Both the position numbers and the translations under genes were made by a program. A stretch of 64,000 nucleotides of DNA from a virus. Below the pieces are notes generated by a model. The model did no database searches. It was not told the DNA's origin and saw only the letters and a list, made by a program, of their open reading frames with translations. Where the stretch lies: IMG/VR virus record IMGVR_UViG_3300008108_000039, positions 62,001 to 126,000 of that record. The stretch is one strand, 5' to 3'. This document shows, piece by piece, positions 23,831 through 31,767 of this stretch; position 1 is the stretch's first letter; every line of letters begins with the position of its first letter.

Positions 23831-25918
23831 TTAGGCTAGTTTGTATGAATTTTGCACTAATGTTGATCCTACCTTATTGCTATCCATTTTAATGGATGTA
23901 TCTTTATTATATAGTCTATCTACGGATGCTTTAACTTCTTTTATAGCATTTATCATTGGTGTTAAATCTGTTCCTAACATTCCTGCAGCTCTTGGGGAAC
24001 TTAATGGAATAATAGCTTCAGGACCGGCTTCACCAATAGTAGCATTATTTATTTCACTTGTAACAATACCACCTGATGCAAATTCTTTTTGTTTTTTATT
24101 ACCCATCAGCGTTTCTACACCTAATATAATACCACCTAATGCAGCTAAACTTAATAAACCTTTAATTGGGTTCATAAAAGTCATAATTCCAATAACTGTA
24201 AATAATATTCCTTTTAATATTGATCCAAAAGTATTTGCTGGGCCTAATATTCCGTTAATAGCATCACCTATTAATCTAAATGGAGCCCCAATTAATGTTA
24301 CAACTTGTAAAGCATCTGATAGTAAACTTAGCATTAACCCTAACGGACCTGCTACTAAGTTACCTAATAAATCTTTTAATTTATCTACGGCATTATTAAA
24401 TTTTTCTTGAGATGTTAATTGCTCCATTCTTTGAAGTGCTTCTTTACCACCAAGTGCTAATATTTCCTCTCTTGACTTATTTAAATATTGTTGTTTAAAT
24501 AATTGATCTGATAAAGCATCAGCTGATAATCCTAAAGCTTCAGCTAATGATTTTTGAGCAATAACATTCATTTCAGAGAATGTATTAAAATCAACTGCTT
24601 GTGCTGATAATTCTTCGGCAACTGCTTTTTGATCACCCATTAAAGCAGCCATTCTTGCTCTTTCTAAATTTATTTGTTTACCTGTAATTAATTCTGCTTT
24701 AAGTTCATTCTCAATTGATGATTCAAAATTAAGTAATGATTCAGCTTGAGATTTTGTTTGTTCAAGAGTAGTACCTAGAGCCTGTGTTTTAGCTATTGCT
24801 TCAGCTATAGCAGCAGGATTAGCTTTAAAATTTGCTAATAATTGTCCTGATACTTTACCTGTTTGTTCTAATATTTTTCTATTATCTAAACGTAGTTTAG
24901 TTTCTTGTTTTACTTTTTCAATAGCACCAACAGTATTAATTGTAATTTGTCTTGCATTTTTACCTGTTGCTAAAGTAATTTTAGATAAACCAATAGCTGC
25001 TTCTTCACTAATTTTAACTTTTTGAGTTAAATTAATAAATTCCTGATTAATACCTTGAGAAAGTATTCTTGTAACCCCTAAAGCATCACTTAATTTAGAT
25101 TGAGCTTCTAAAAGTTTAGTTGTTGAAATAGCAGTGTCATTTATAGCTCTACTTTGTTCAACAAATTGTTCTCTTATTAAAAATGCTTCACCTCTAGTTA
25201 TTACTAATGATCTATTAAGGGCAATAATTTGCTTTTCAGCCTCTACCATTTTAGATACTATAAAAGCTAAAATAGTAAGAGGATCTACTAGTCCTTTTAC
25301 TAAACTTTTTCCTAATGAATTTAATCCGGCTTTTAAAGTTGTAAATCTATTTGCTCCTTGTTTAGCAGCTGCTTCTTGAATATTTTCTAAAACTTTTTCA
25401 CTGTCTATTAATCCTCCTAATATAGGTATTTTATTTAGACCTTTTACTATACTGCCTAAATTACCCATTGCTTTTTTTATTTCTTCAGCTTTTTTTCTTT
25501 GCTCTTCTAATTTATTTAATCCTTCATCTATTTCTGCATTTAGATTATTTTGTAATTTTTCCTTTTCACCTAAAGTTATTAATTCATTTTGTAAAGCATT
25601 TTGTAAATCAATTTGTATTAATTTTTGTTTATTTTTTAAATTTTCTATTTGTTTATTAATATCTTTAGAAGTAAGTTGACCTTTATTTAATTTATTTTGA
25701 TTTTCCAAAATTTGTCCACTACTTTTTCCTAAGTTGTTTATAGATGATGTTAAATCAAATTTTATTTTTTTAGTTAATTGTTTAGTAGTAGCATCAGCAT
25801 CTATTAAATTCCTATTTAAATTAGCTCTAAGATTAGCTCCTAAACTATCAAAAGCATCTTTTAATGCTGCTACTGATTCTTGTGTTTCTTGTAATATTTC
25901 TTCTGGTGTTTTAGCCAT
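23831..25918 (-). CDS. Tail tape measure protein
   Basis: 695 residues with long coiled-coil stretches over residues 1-160, a hydrophobic middle (near 510-600, including FTVIGIMTFMNPIKGLLSLA) and a C-terminal GGIVTSEINNATIGEAGPEAII-type region, which is a hallmark of many tape measure proteins. It sets tail length and helps DNA ejection. It sits directly after the two tail-chaperone genes, the canonical order for tails. It is short for the family, so a tail of roughly 100 nm would follow from the general length rule; this is inference. Confidence 0.85.
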   Translation of the reverse strand: MAKTPEEILQETQESVAALKDAFDSLGANLRANLNRNLIDADATTKQLTKKIKFDLTSSINNLGKSSGQILENQNKLNKGQLTSKDINKQIENLKNKQKLIQIDLQNALQNELITLGEKEKLQNNLNAEIDEGLNKLEEQRKKAEEIKKAMGNLGSIVKGLNKIPILGGLIDSEKVLENIQEAAAKQGANRFTTLKAGLNSLGKSLVKGLVDPLTILAFIVSKMVEAEKQIIALNRSLVITRGEAFLIREQFVEQSRAINDTAISTTKLLEAQSKLSDALGVTRILSQGINQEFINLTQKVKISEEAAIGLSKITLATGKNARQITINTVGAIEKVKQETKLRLDNRKILEQTGKVSGQLLANFKANPAAIAEAIAKTQALGTTLEQTKSQAESLLNFESSIENELKAELITGKQINLERARMAALMGDQKAVAEELSAQAVDFNTFSEMNVIAQKSLAEALGLSADALSDQLFKQQYLNKSREEILALGGKEALQRMEQLTSQEKFNNAVDKLKDLLGNLVAGPLGLMLSLLSDALQVVTLIGAPFRLIGDAINGILGPANTFGSILKGILFTVIGIMTFMNPIKGLLSLAALGGIILGVETLMGNKKQKEFASGGIVTSEINNATIGEAGPEAIIPLSSPRAAGMLGTDLTPMINAIKEVKASVDRLYNKDTSIKMDSNKVGSTLVQNSYKLA

Positions 25919-25939
25919 AATATATTATTGTTGTTCCGT

Positions 25940-25947
25940 ATAAATAT
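25940..25947 (-). promoter_or_regulatory. Candidate late promoter element ATATTTAT
   Basis: 21 bases upstream of the tape measure ATG at 25918. Confidence 0.5.
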
Positions 25948-25959
25948 TAAAAGAAACGC

Positions 25960-26250
25960 CTACTTTCGTGGCGCTTTTGTTGTATATGTTGGTTGTTTTG
26001 GGTTAATAGCAGGACCTTTAGCATTAGTTTGACCTTTATTTTTCAACATATTTTGTTGTTTTTCGGTTTCTTCCTTTTGTTTTTCATAATACTCACGTAT
26101 TGTTTCAAAAGTAAAACGACGCAACCATATAGGCATATTGTAAACCGTTGCCCAATCATAACCGCCTTGACCATGAAAAACTATTTCATGGATTGTTTTA
26201 AATAATGCTAATCTATACTCCCGAGTCAGGCCAAAAAAAGTTAAGTCCAA
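25960..26250 (-). CDS. Tail assembly chaperone, distal part (gp51-like), possibly made by frameshift
   Basis: The open frame gives about 96 residues containing TIHEIVFHGQGGYDWATVYNMPIWLRRFTF and a charged, helical Glu/Gln/Lys tail. 'W..v..mPiwlRr' recalls tail-assembly chaperone and T4 gp51-type proteins. There is no ATG before the middle of the frame; the only early start is TTG at 26250, inside the end of the upstream gene. The frame is offset by +1 from that gene and they share a run of seven T. It may therefore be translated mainly as a fusion with the upstream protein, as the G-T pair of other phages is. Confidence 0.7.
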   Translation of the reverse strand: MDLTFFGLTREYRLALFKTIHEIVFHGQGGYDWATVYNMPIWLRRFTFETIREYYEKQKEETEKQQNMLKNKGQTNAKGPAINPKQPTYTTKAPRK

Positions 26251-26953
26251 TATTAAATTCTACGCCCTCCCCAACGTAGTCTGGATCACTAGGAGTAAAT
26301 TTCATTTCTATATCAGGCGATACTTCTGAATAATATTGACGAAGAGCTCTTGCGTCGGGTGCTAATAAAGCTGTGTCTACAAACTCACGAACTGATTTAG
26401 CTTCGCGGTTACCATTAATAGAGGTAATAATATATTTTAAACGAGTTGTAACTTCAGTTGTGGCGTTTGGATTTACTTTTTTTAATCCTTTAATTTCGGC
26501 TTCGATTTTTTGTTCATCACCGTGTGTTAGCAGTTTAAAAGTAACTACATTTCCTGTTTTAGGTAAAGTAAAAGTAAATTCATTACCATTTTTATACAAG
26601 GATTCGTTAAGTTCTTTTTCTTTTAGTTGTGATAAATCAATGGTTTCTTGTTTACCACTATATTCAATAACATAATCTTTACCATAACCTAAAACGCGTG
26701 CTGCAATTAAAATTGCATTTTTATCACCAACTAATAATTCATTATAATCAATTGATGTTACAATCATTGATTGTAGTAATTTATCAATTACTGTTCCGTT
26801 TTTAATATAATTGACATTAGTAAGAATATCTTCTTCCTTAGCTGTCATATATTTTAATTCTACTTCACCTTTAGAAAGTGGTGATTCTTTTGGGTACAAT
26901 AAACCTTTTGAAGGTAATGTAACTGTTTCGGTTGGAATTTTAAATTCAGACAT
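26213..26953 (-). CDS. Tail/baseplate hub assembly protein (gp26-like)
   Basis: 246 residues resembling the T4-type baseplate hub assembly family (gp26, T4_baseplate). It starts with TVTLPSKGLLYP, a common opening in this family, continues with VELKYMTAKEEDILTN and has an HGDEQKIEAEIKGL segment. It precedes the tape measure by one gene, where tail-assembly chaperones are encoded. The last ten codons overlap the downstream frame; a T7 run at codons 239-241 may allow some ribosomes to shift. Confidence 0.82.
   Translation of the reverse strand: MSEFKIPTETVTLPSKGLLYPKESPLSKGEVELKYMTAKEEDILTNVNYIKNGTVIDKLLQSMIVTSIDYNELLVGDKNAILIAARVLGYGKDYVIEYSGKQETIDLSQLKEKELNESLYKNGNEFTFTLPKTGNVVTFKLLTHGDEQKIEAEIKGLKKVNPNATTEVTTRLKYIITSINGNREAKSVREFVDTALLAPDARALRQYYSEVSPDIEMKFTPSDPDYVGEGVEFNIGLNFFWPDSGV
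26233..26239 (-). promoter_or_regulatory. Possible programmed frameshift site (T7 run)
   Basis: The coding strand reads AAC TTT TTT TGG in the upstream frame and ACT TTT TTT GGC in the downstream frame. Seven consecutive T would allow a +1 or -2 slip that joins the two chaperone frames into one long product. Confidence 0.5.
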
Positions 26954-26974
26954 ATAACATTTTAATTTGTGTAT

Positions 26975-26982
26975 ATAAATAT
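26975..26982 (-). promoter_or_regulatory. Candidate late promoter element ATATTTAT
   Basis: 21 bases upstream of the gp26-like start at 26953. Its context TTTTTGCATATATTTAT is identical over 17 bases to the copy at 51109. Confidence 0.5.
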
Positions 26983-26991
26983 ATGCAAAAA

Positions 26992-27747
26992 CTATTTTTT
27001 AACCAAATCTAATAATATTTGCTTAACATATTTAATATTATTATTAATATCATCTTCCCAAAAACGTAGCAATGTATAGCCATTATCTAATGCCCATTGT
27101 GATTTAATAGAGTCTTTAATTAAATTACGTTTTTGTGTTTCATATTTAGGAATATTATGTTTACTATTCGGGTTACAATGCCAAAAATCACCATCTACCT
27201 CAATAATAATATTATGTTTTGGTAAATAAAAATCATAAAATGCTTTAATATCTTTAGCGTAAAAGAATTGCTGATATTCTATATCTAATAAATCTAATAT
27301 ATTAGCAAATGTTTTTTCTAATTTAGATGTGTGATTATGATCAGTTATAAGTACACGTTGAATTGCTGTTTCGCTCATTTTATCTTTAGTAGCCTGGCTG
27401 TGTACTCTACCAACTCCAAATCCATCAGCTTTGGGACGAGATATACCTTTACCACCTTTACTAATTTTTTGTTTGATCTCTTCAGATCGATTCTGTGATA
27501 CTTTGTCTAATATGTGATTATATTCACCTGAAGCGAACTTGGCTTTACGGGTACTTATAATAGCATTTACACGTTTTTCAGATTTGGGGTCACCAAAGTG
27601 ACCAGCTACACGGGATTGATGTCCACTTATCCATTTACAATAATCTTTTAATTTTGCTTCATAACGTGTTTGTTGACCACACCCACATTGGCATGTTGGG
27701 TGGATACCATTGTATTTGTCTTGTATTATTTTATCCTTTTTAAGCAT
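26992..27747 (-). CDS. Homing endonuclease with Vsr-like (EDxHD) nuclease domain
   Basis: 251 residues. The N-terminus has a small Cys site (CQCGCGQQT), then a basic NUMOD-like middle (KQKISKGGKG, SQATKDKMSE). The C-terminus contains FYDFYLPKHNIIIEVDGDFWH then GYTLLRFWEDDI, the core of very-short-patch-repair-like nucleases used by phage EDxHD homing enzymes. It is inserted between the tail tube gene and the chaperone genes, with its own late-type element in the preceding hairpin loop. It probably spreads by cutting tail-gene intergenic sites. Confidence 0.82.
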   Translation of the reverse strand: MLKKDKIIQDKYNGIHPTCQCGCGQQTRYEAKLKDYCKWISGHQSRVAGHFGDPKSEKRVNAIISTRKAKFASGEYNHILDKVSQNRSEEIKQKISKGGKGISRPKADGFGVGRVHSQATKDKMSETAIQRVLITDHNHTSKLEKTFANILDLLDIEYQQFFYAKDIKAFYDFYLPKHNIIIEVDGDFWHCNPNSKHNIPKYETQKRNLIKDSIKSQWALDNGYTLLRFWEDDINNNIKYVKQILLDLVKK

Positions 27748-27752
27748 AAAGA

Positions 27753-27788
27753 AACCCTCTTGTATACTGATAAATATACGAGAGGGTT
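27753..27788 (-). terminator. Intrinsic terminator after tail tube gene
   Basis: A 14-bp stem with one G-T wobble (AACCCTCT...AGAGGGTT arms extended by GTATA/TATAC) and an 8-base loop is followed on the minus strand by TTTCTTT. It lies 49 bases after the tube gene stop and just before the homing endonuclease. Confidence 0.75.
27770..27777 (-). promoter_or_regulatory. Candidate late promoter element within terminator loop
   Basis: ATATTTAT lies in the loop and upper stem of the hairpin, 22 bases before the homing endonuclease ATG, so this site may end one transcript and start the next. Confidence 0.45.
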
Positions 27789-27836
27789 AAAAAATATGCT
27801 TTGGACGATATTGTTTTTAATTGAGTATAAAGCGCA

Positions 27837-28322
27837 TCAAAAATTTAATACACAATAATCCATAGCGATTGTTACTGATAAATTAATTGCGGCATCACTT
27901 GCCCAATCATAATCACCAAAAGTAGCTGTTTTTACATAAGCTCCTTTAACAATCCACTCACCTACTACATCACCTACAGGACCTAAAATATCTAATGTTA
28001 AATCTTTTTTATAAAAATCAGAATAACCATCACGACCTGTTATTGATTCGTGTGCTAAACGAGCCCACTCCATTACAGCTTGAGCTCCAGATGGAGTTAC
28101 AGGATCATATAATTCTAAAGTCATATCATTCCATCTTACTTTACCTTTTACTTTACGGTAAACATTGATGTGGTCTAAAATAATTTCACCAGCTTCAAAT
28201 CCAGGAGCAGATGCTTTTTTAATCAAATATGCAGGAATACCATCTACATACATGATAAAGCGGTTTTGAACTTTTGGTTCAAAAGCGGTAAACATTATTT
28301 CATTTGCGTCTAATACAGGCAT
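27837..28322 (-). CDS. Tail tube protein (gp19-like)
   Basis: 161 residues, almost the same length as T4 gp19 (163). Typical features are FEPKVQNRFIMYVDGIPAYLIK near the N-terminus, MTLELYDPVTPSGAQAVMEW in the middle and WVKGAYVKTATFGDYDWA-type strands near the end. It polymerises as the inner tube of the contractile tail. The sheath gene lies immediately upstream and a terminator immediately downstream, the usual high-expression pair. Confidence 0.92.
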   Translation of the reverse strand: MPVLDANEIMFTAFEPKVQNRFIMYVDGIPAYLIKKASAPGFEAGEIILDHINVYRKVKGKVRWNDMTLELYDPVTPSGAQAVMEWARLAHESITGRDGYSDFYKKDLTLDILGPVGDVVGEWIVKGAYVKTATFGDYDWASDAAINLSVTIAMDYCVLNF

Positions 28323-28347
28323 TTTATTTTATTTTTTATTGCTATCA

Positions 28348-28355
28348 ATAAATAT
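28348..28355 (-). promoter_or_regulatory. Candidate late promoter element ATATTTAT
   Basis: 25 bases upstream of the tail tube start at 28322, within the sheath-tube spacer. Confidence 0.5.
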
Positions 28356-28371
28356 TAGCAACTACACCCCC

Positions 28372-30132
28372 TTATGCAGGGAATGTAGCGCCAGTTGGTT
28401 GAATATTAAAGTTTAATATAATGAATTCAGCAGTCTTAGTTGGTTGAATATAAATCTGACCTACTAACTGATTTCTATCAATTACATCAGGAGTGTTATT
28501 CGTATCGTCCATTATTACTCTATATGCAAATAAACCTTGACGTTGAGCTACTGATTCTAAATATGGATTAACTTGTGCTAAGAATCTATTACGTGTAACA
28601 TTTGTATTTTGTTCAAATACTAAGTTACGAGATACTTGACCAATAAATCCTTTTAAGGCAATTAACAAACGACGAACATTTACACGATCTAAAGCTGTTG
28701 CTCTACGTTGTAATGTTTTTTGTCCATATACTACTACTCCTTCACTTGGGAATGTAGCTAATGGGTTAACGTTTGCATTGTATAATACATCACGATCAGC
28801 TTGAGATAATCTTCTTTCAGCTCTTAATACATTTGGTACACCACCACGATTAATACCGGCAGGTGCAAACCAAGGTTGAGCTACTTGATCATTAAATGCT
28901 AACACACCACCCATTACTGTTGATGGAGGACACCATACTGCCTTACCTAAATTAGAACTAAATAATTGAACCCAAGGCCAATAAGTTCCAGCATAATTAC
29001 TAGATTGACCAGCTGCAGATGTTGCAGCACCAATTACTGTGCTACCGTATCCTTTAGTATCAATAATAGCAAAAGCATCACCTCTACTTTCTACAGTTGA
29101 AATCATAGTTGAAGCCGCTGCATTATCTAAGGTAACACCAGGAGCTAATAATACGTTAAATGAATATTCATCACTATTTAATAATAAATTAAAGGCATTT
29201 TGATAATCAGTAGCTGAAAATCCTTGTATATTTGTTGCTGAAATGTTTTCATTCATTAATTGAACTGCATTTGTAGCCGCAACACCACCTGTAAAAGCTC
29301 CACCAATTGAACCACTACCTAAAGCAGGTAAACCACCAGCATATGTAGTACCAGTTCCGTTAGGGATAACAGAACCAGATTTATAAAATCCGTTATTATC
29401 TAAAGAATCTACTTGAGGGTTTACTACTGATCTAACACGAACATATTGAGAAGCGTTAGCATATGAACCTGTAAGTTCCACAAAAGGAAGACCAGTAGTT
29501 GAATCTACTCTATATACAGGTTTAATATCACCAATTACACGAGAAATAAAATTAGGTAAATTTGGATCTAATGATAAATTAGGCCAAGTTTCTAAATAAT
29601 TAGATTGAGCCGTATTGTCGTTACCAGCACGGATAGCTAAAGTAAATGTACCACTACCTGTGTTAACTTGTGTTACTTCCCAACGCACATTAAGTGTACT
29701 ACCACTTACTAAAGCACCAGCAACTATAGAGCCACTATTGTTCATTACATCACCCCAAGCAAGGGTTTCAAGAACAAATGAAGCTTCATTTGCTACTGCA
29801 GGTCCAGAAGCTGTAACTGAAGCTGAAGCATATACAGATACATTTGCACTACCACTAATAACACGAGTTACTAATAATGTTTGACCACCGTTACTAAAAA
29901 ATTCACGAGCAGCTTGTGAAGTTAGATATTCATAGTAATAACTAGCACTTCTAAAGGTTTCACCAAATTGAGCTGCATATTCAGAGTATGAAGTTATAAC
30001 AGTAGGTACTAATGGTTGACCTTTTACTGTAGGACCAACTAATGCAGTTGCAGTACCTTGTATACCTCTTTGTACTAAAGAAGCATCACTTTCATTCTGA
30101 AAAACGCCGGGACTTATAATTTTTTCTGACAT
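28372..30132 (-). CDS. Tail sheath protein (gp18-like)
   Basis: 586 residues (T4 gp18 has 659). It starts MSEKIISPGVFQNESDASLV and reads through TATALVGPTVKGQPLVPTV, a conserved sheath N-terminus; the C-terminal domain includes ERRLSQADRDVLYNANVNP and LLIALKGFIGQVSRNLVFEQN, both typical sheath core segments. It forms the contractile outer tail. It is separated from tube by a short spacer with a late-type element. Confidence 0.95.
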   Translation of the reverse strand: MSEKIISPGVFQNESDASLVQRGIQGTATALVGPTVKGQPLVPTVITSYSEYAAQFGETFRSASYYYEYLTSQAAREFFSNGGQTLLVTRVISGSANVSVYASASVTASGPAVANEASFVLETLAWGDVMNNSGSIVAGALVSGSTLNVRWEVTQVNTGSGTFTLAIRAGNDNTAQSNYLETWPNLSLDPNLPNFISRVIGDIKPVYRVDSTTGLPFVELTGSYANASQYVRVRSVVNPQVDSLDNNGFYKSGSVIPNGTGTTYAGGLPALGSGSIGGAFTGGVAATNAVQLMNENISATNIQGFSATDYQNAFNLLLNSDEYSFNVLLAPGVTLDNAAASTMISTVESRGDAFAIIDTKGYGSTVIGAATSAAGQSSNYAGTYWPWVQLFSSNLGKAVWCPPSTVMGGVLAFNDQVAQPWFAPAGINRGGVPNVLRAERRLSQADRDVLYNANVNPLATFPSEGVVVYGQKTLQRRATALDRVNVRRLLIALKGFIGQVSRNLVFEQNTNVTRNRFLAQVNPYLESVAQRQGLFAYRVIMDDTNNTPDVIDRNQLVGQIYIQPTKTAEFIILNFNIQPTGATFPA

Positions 30133-30174
30133 TTTATATTATTATTTTTGGAATTTATTAGGATTAACCTAACA

Positions 30175-30182
30175 ATAAATAT
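30175..30182 (-). promoter_or_regulatory. Candidate late promoter element ATATTTAT
   Basis: 42 bases upstream of the sheath start at 30132. Confidence 0.45.
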
Positions 30183-30206
30183 CCAAAAACCGTAATAAAA
30201 TGCAGA

Positions 30207-30476
30207 TTATTGTTGAATAGGTGTAATTTCCCCTGTTTCGGAATTAATATCACCAGCTCCGTATTTTTCTTCGAGTGTTTTAATTAATTCTAATTCTTGT
30301 TTGCTGATTGTTGTGATATCAGATATTAAACCTTTTTTTTCTTCTTGAAGTTTTTCAATTTGTTGTTGAAATGCAATAATTTGCGTTTCAGCTACACCAA
30401 TTTCAAATACGGTTTGATTATATCTTGATTGTAAATCTTTAATAGATTGTAATTCTTCTGTTGTTAATGTTTTCAT
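30207..30476 (-). CDS. Small coiled-coil protein
   Basis: 89 residues with a long heptad pattern from about residue 5 to 70 (QSIKDLQSRYNQTVFEIG, QQQIEKLQEEKKG), so it is a helical coiled coil. The end is Gly/Thr/Glu-rich. It lies upstream of sheath and downstream of a zinc-ribbon gene. Function unknown; a chaperone or scaffolding role is only a guess from fold. Confidence 0.65.
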   Translation of the reverse strand: MKTLTTEELQSIKDLQSRYNQTVFEIGVAETQIIAFQQQIEKLQEEKKGLISDITTISKQELELIKTLEEKYGAGDINSETGEITPIQQ

Positions 30477-30483
30477 ATACTTT

Positions 30484-30717
30484 TTATTTTGTCCAAAACT
30501 TTTTAGGGCATGCTTCAGGACCCGGTAATGGTGAAAATACTTTTTTATCTAAGGGGCATCCACATTCTCCACAAATATGAATATTTAAAGCTTTAATGTA
30601 CTTTTTATAAGAACAAGTATCACAAATATTAGCTCTATGTCTAGCTATTTCTTCATCTTCAGAAGATGGATTAGCTGCAGTTACCCATGATTGAAATATT
30701 TCACTAATTTTGTTCAT
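30484..30717 (-). CDS. Cysteine-rich zinc-binding protein
   Basis: 77 residues from the ATG at 30717; this overlaps the upstream gene by only 14 bases, whereas the 30774 start would overlap it far more. The core ICDTCSYKK...HICGECGCPLDKK...EACPKKFW has paired CxxC / CxxCxC and a late Cys, a zinc-binding arrangement seen in small proteins of this type in phages and Bacteroidota. Its binding partner is unknown. Confidence 0.68.
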   Translation of the reverse strand: MNKISEIFQSWVTAANPSSEDEEIARHRANICDTCSYKKYIKALNIHICGECGCPLDKKVFSPLPGPEACPKKFWTK

Positions 30718-31159
30718 CTTCGGTAACCAATTTAAAAAATACTGGGTAGTTATTGTCTGATTTAAGATCTTCAAACGAGCTAAGAGGAAATGGTTTATAT
30801 TCTAATTCCTTTTCTTCATTTAATAACATCTTAAATTCATTTTGAAATTCCATAAATTTTGGATTTACAGTATTTTCAGTTTGTTCATCACCTTCTGTAA
30901 GGTAAAGTGATATACTATATCCTCCGCTTTCATTAACTTCACCGTATTTTTTAATCAATTCATCTTTCAAAGATTCAATAGCTTGTTTTTCAACAGTTAT
31001 TTTTTTAGCTAATTCTGTTAGCCAATATTTAGTTGTAAGTTTTAAATTTTCACTTAACAAACCAGTACTTAGCTGTTCACCTGTTGATTGATTCACAACA
31101 CCGTTTAACTCCGAATCTAATTGATAAAATTCGAGTAACTTTAAACTAATTGTAGCCAT
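30704..31159 (-). CDS. Unknown 151-residue acidic protein
   Basis: Predicted to be largely helical and acidic, with no recognisable motif. The first half has LLEFYQLDSELNGVVN and a lysine-containing helix TVEKQAIESLKDELIKKYGE. It overlaps the zinc-binding gene and is three bases from the next upstream gene, so all four small genes here form one unit in front of the sheath. Confidence 0.62.
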   Translation of the reverse strand: MATISLKLLEFYQLDSELNGVVNQSTGEQLSTGLLSENLKLTTKYWLTELAKKITVEKQAIESLKDELIKKYGEVNESGGYSISLYLTEGDEQTENTVNPKFMEFQNEFKMLLNEEKELEYKPFPLSSFEDLKSDNNYPVFFKLVTEDEQN

Positions 31160-31162
31160 TAA

Positions 31163-31525
31163 TTATTTTGATTTTTTGGTAGGTTTTTTAGTAGTAGCTT
31201 TTTTAGTAGCAGTTTTTTTAACTTTTCTTACTACTTCGTTTGCTTCGGTAACAGCAGATGCTACTGTTTCAGAAGATGTACCTAAAGGAGCACCAAAATA
31301 TTCTACAACCTTTTTATTTTGTACTTCAGAATCAGGAGCATTATAAATACCTACAGGAGCTCCAAAATGTTCTACAACATTTTTTGAATTTTCAGAAGAT
31401 TTTACAGGATTTTCTACAACCACTTCAAATGTGCTGTTAGAGGTTTTTACTTTTTTCGATACAAGTTGTTTTACAACTAAGAAAAATACTGCAGCTGCAG
31501 CTAAAAAGAGAATGAATGTTAGCAT
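31163..31525 (-). CDS. Membrane-anchored protein with duplicated motif and lysine-rich tail
   Basis: 120 residues. Residues 1-20 form a hydrophobic anchor (LTFILFLAAAAVFFLVV). The middle has a short duplication, VVEHFGAPVG and VVEYFGAPLG, 24 residues apart. The end is KKTATKKATTKKPTKKSK, a histone-H1-like Lys/Thr tail. So the protein is probably tethered to the inner membrane with a DNA- or envelope-binding tail. A late-type element is 25 bases upstream. I know no family. Confidence 0.68.
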   Translation of the reverse strand: MLTFILFLAAAAVFFLVVKQLVSKKVKTSNSTFEVVVENPVKSSENSKNVVEHFGAPVGIYNAPDSEVQNKKVVEYFGAPLGTSSETVASAVTEANEVVRKVKKTATKKATTKKPTKKSK

Positions 31526-31550
31526 AAATTTTATTTTTTATTTATTTGAT

Positions 31551-31558
31551 ATAAATAT
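31551..31558 (-). promoter_or_regulatory. Candidate late promoter element ATATTTAT
   Basis: 25 bases upstream of the membrane-anchored gene start at 31525, with TTTTG directly before it. Confidence 0.5.
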
Positions 31559-31586
31559 ATACAAAAGATGGGAGACAACCAAATTT

Positions 31587-31748
31587 TTATTTATTTTTTA
31601 AGATAAATAAAGATTCCTCTGTTTCTTGTATACTACTTTCTAGTTTAATTATTGATTCTAAATCTCCATTACTTAATGCTAGATTTTTCAAATTATATAA
31701 ATTAGCAAGTTTATTCTCTAATATTTTAATTATTTCATCTATTTTCAC
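31587..31748 (-). CDS. 53-residue coiled-coil protein with GTG start
   Basis: A frame opens with GTG at 31748 (the preceding codon is a stop) and ends at TAA 31587. The product has heptads throughout (IKILENKLANLYNLKNLA, IIKLESSIQETEES). It lies 19 bases after the stop of the 953-residue gene, in a gap that is otherwise empty. The unusual start lowers confidence. Function unknown. Confidence 0.5.
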   Translation of the reverse strand: MKIDEIIKILENKLANLYNLKNLALSNGDLESIIKLESSIQETEESLFILKNK

Positions 31749-31767
31749 CTAAATAAAATTTTAACTA

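Noticed and set aside
23841-24410. 189-codon plus-strand frame opposite the tape measure gene
   Set aside because: The minus-strand frame has clear tape measure motifs; the plus frame is a low-complexity shadow.
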